A stretch of 64,000 bases of DNA. It comes from Lotus japonicus. Its lineage: Eukaryota; Streptophyta; Magnoliopsida; Fabales; Fabaceae. The stretch's first letter is position 1, and each line of letters opens with the position of its first letter. Below are positions 63,926 through 64,000 of the stretch, piece by piece. The stretch spans positions 26,294,223-26,358,222 of the forward strand of contig NC_080046.1 of NCBI RefSeq assembly GCF_012489685.1, given 5' to 3'. Made by a program: the position numbers and the translations under genes. A model generated the notes under the pieces. That model had not been told where the DNA came from. It worked only from the letters and a program-made list of their open reading frames with translations, and ran no database searches.

Positions 63926-64000
63926 CACTACAAAAAAATGTATTTTTAGTGGCATTGATATTGTTAAGTTGTGGCATTTATTAAATGCCCCAAGTGTTAT
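63926..64000 (+). mobile_element. Left end of a CACTA (En/Spm) DNA transposon, continues beyond the window
   Basis: CACTACAAAAAAATG is the classical CACTA terminus and is followed by TTTTTAGTGGCATT. GTGGCATT occurs twice within 30 bp, like the subterminal repeats that bind the transposase. The candidate 3-bp target duplication is aac (63923-63925); its partner is outside the window. Confidence 0.7.

Overview
This window is plant nuclear DNA, almost certainly dicot and probably from a legume (an inference from the Sirevirus and Tat protein types; no host gene is present to prove it). It is a heterochromatin-like nest of LTR retrotransposons followed on the right by a Helitron, LINE and SINE insertions and the edge of a CACTA transposon. 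I found no intact host gene, tRNA, rRNA or CRISPR array.

Layout. The base layer is element E, a Tat-like Ty3/gypsy retrotransposon on the minus strand. Its pieces lie at 1782-5305, 15183-15709, 38691-39499 and 52842-57126 (5' LTR 56702-57126). E has been split by: Z (1-1781, 3' end of a Sirevirus Ty1/copia element), A (5306-15182, Sirevirus, TSD cctca), B (15710-38690, Sirevirus, right end truncated) and D (39500-52841, a coding-free gypsy derivative with 5.7-kb LTRs, minus strand). B is itself split by C (26140-37492, TSD taaga), a gag-only gypsy element whose two 3802-bp LTRs look identical. The order of events is E first, then Z, A, B and D, and C last. To the right of E lie two LINE insertions at one target site (57250-57710), a Helitron (about 58137-63624) carrying two SINEs, a TA microsatellite and a CACTA terminus (63926-end).

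How the genes work together. B is the best-preserved Sirevirus: gag, pol (protease, integrase, RT, RNase H) in a +1-offset frame, a large envelope-like ORF, an antisense coiled-coil ORF with its own TATA box, and the repeated polypurine tracts typical of Sireviruses. A is a derivative lacking the end of the 5' LTR, the PBS, the start of gag and the RNase H core. E carries gag-pol on one strand and, on the other, a two-exon gene of the gypsy-type transposase (Transposase_28) family with its own TATA box. C has gag but only a ghost of pol, and D has no ORF, so both would need enzymes in trans.

Most interesting signal. The LTRs of C and D contain three families of tandem hairpin repeats. Within each family the loop is nearly invariant while both arms of the stem change together (compensatory changes). 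One family is a 36-bp-period array of ten hairpins in C. This looks like selection for, or a copying mechanism that preserves, structured DNA or RNA inside the LTR.
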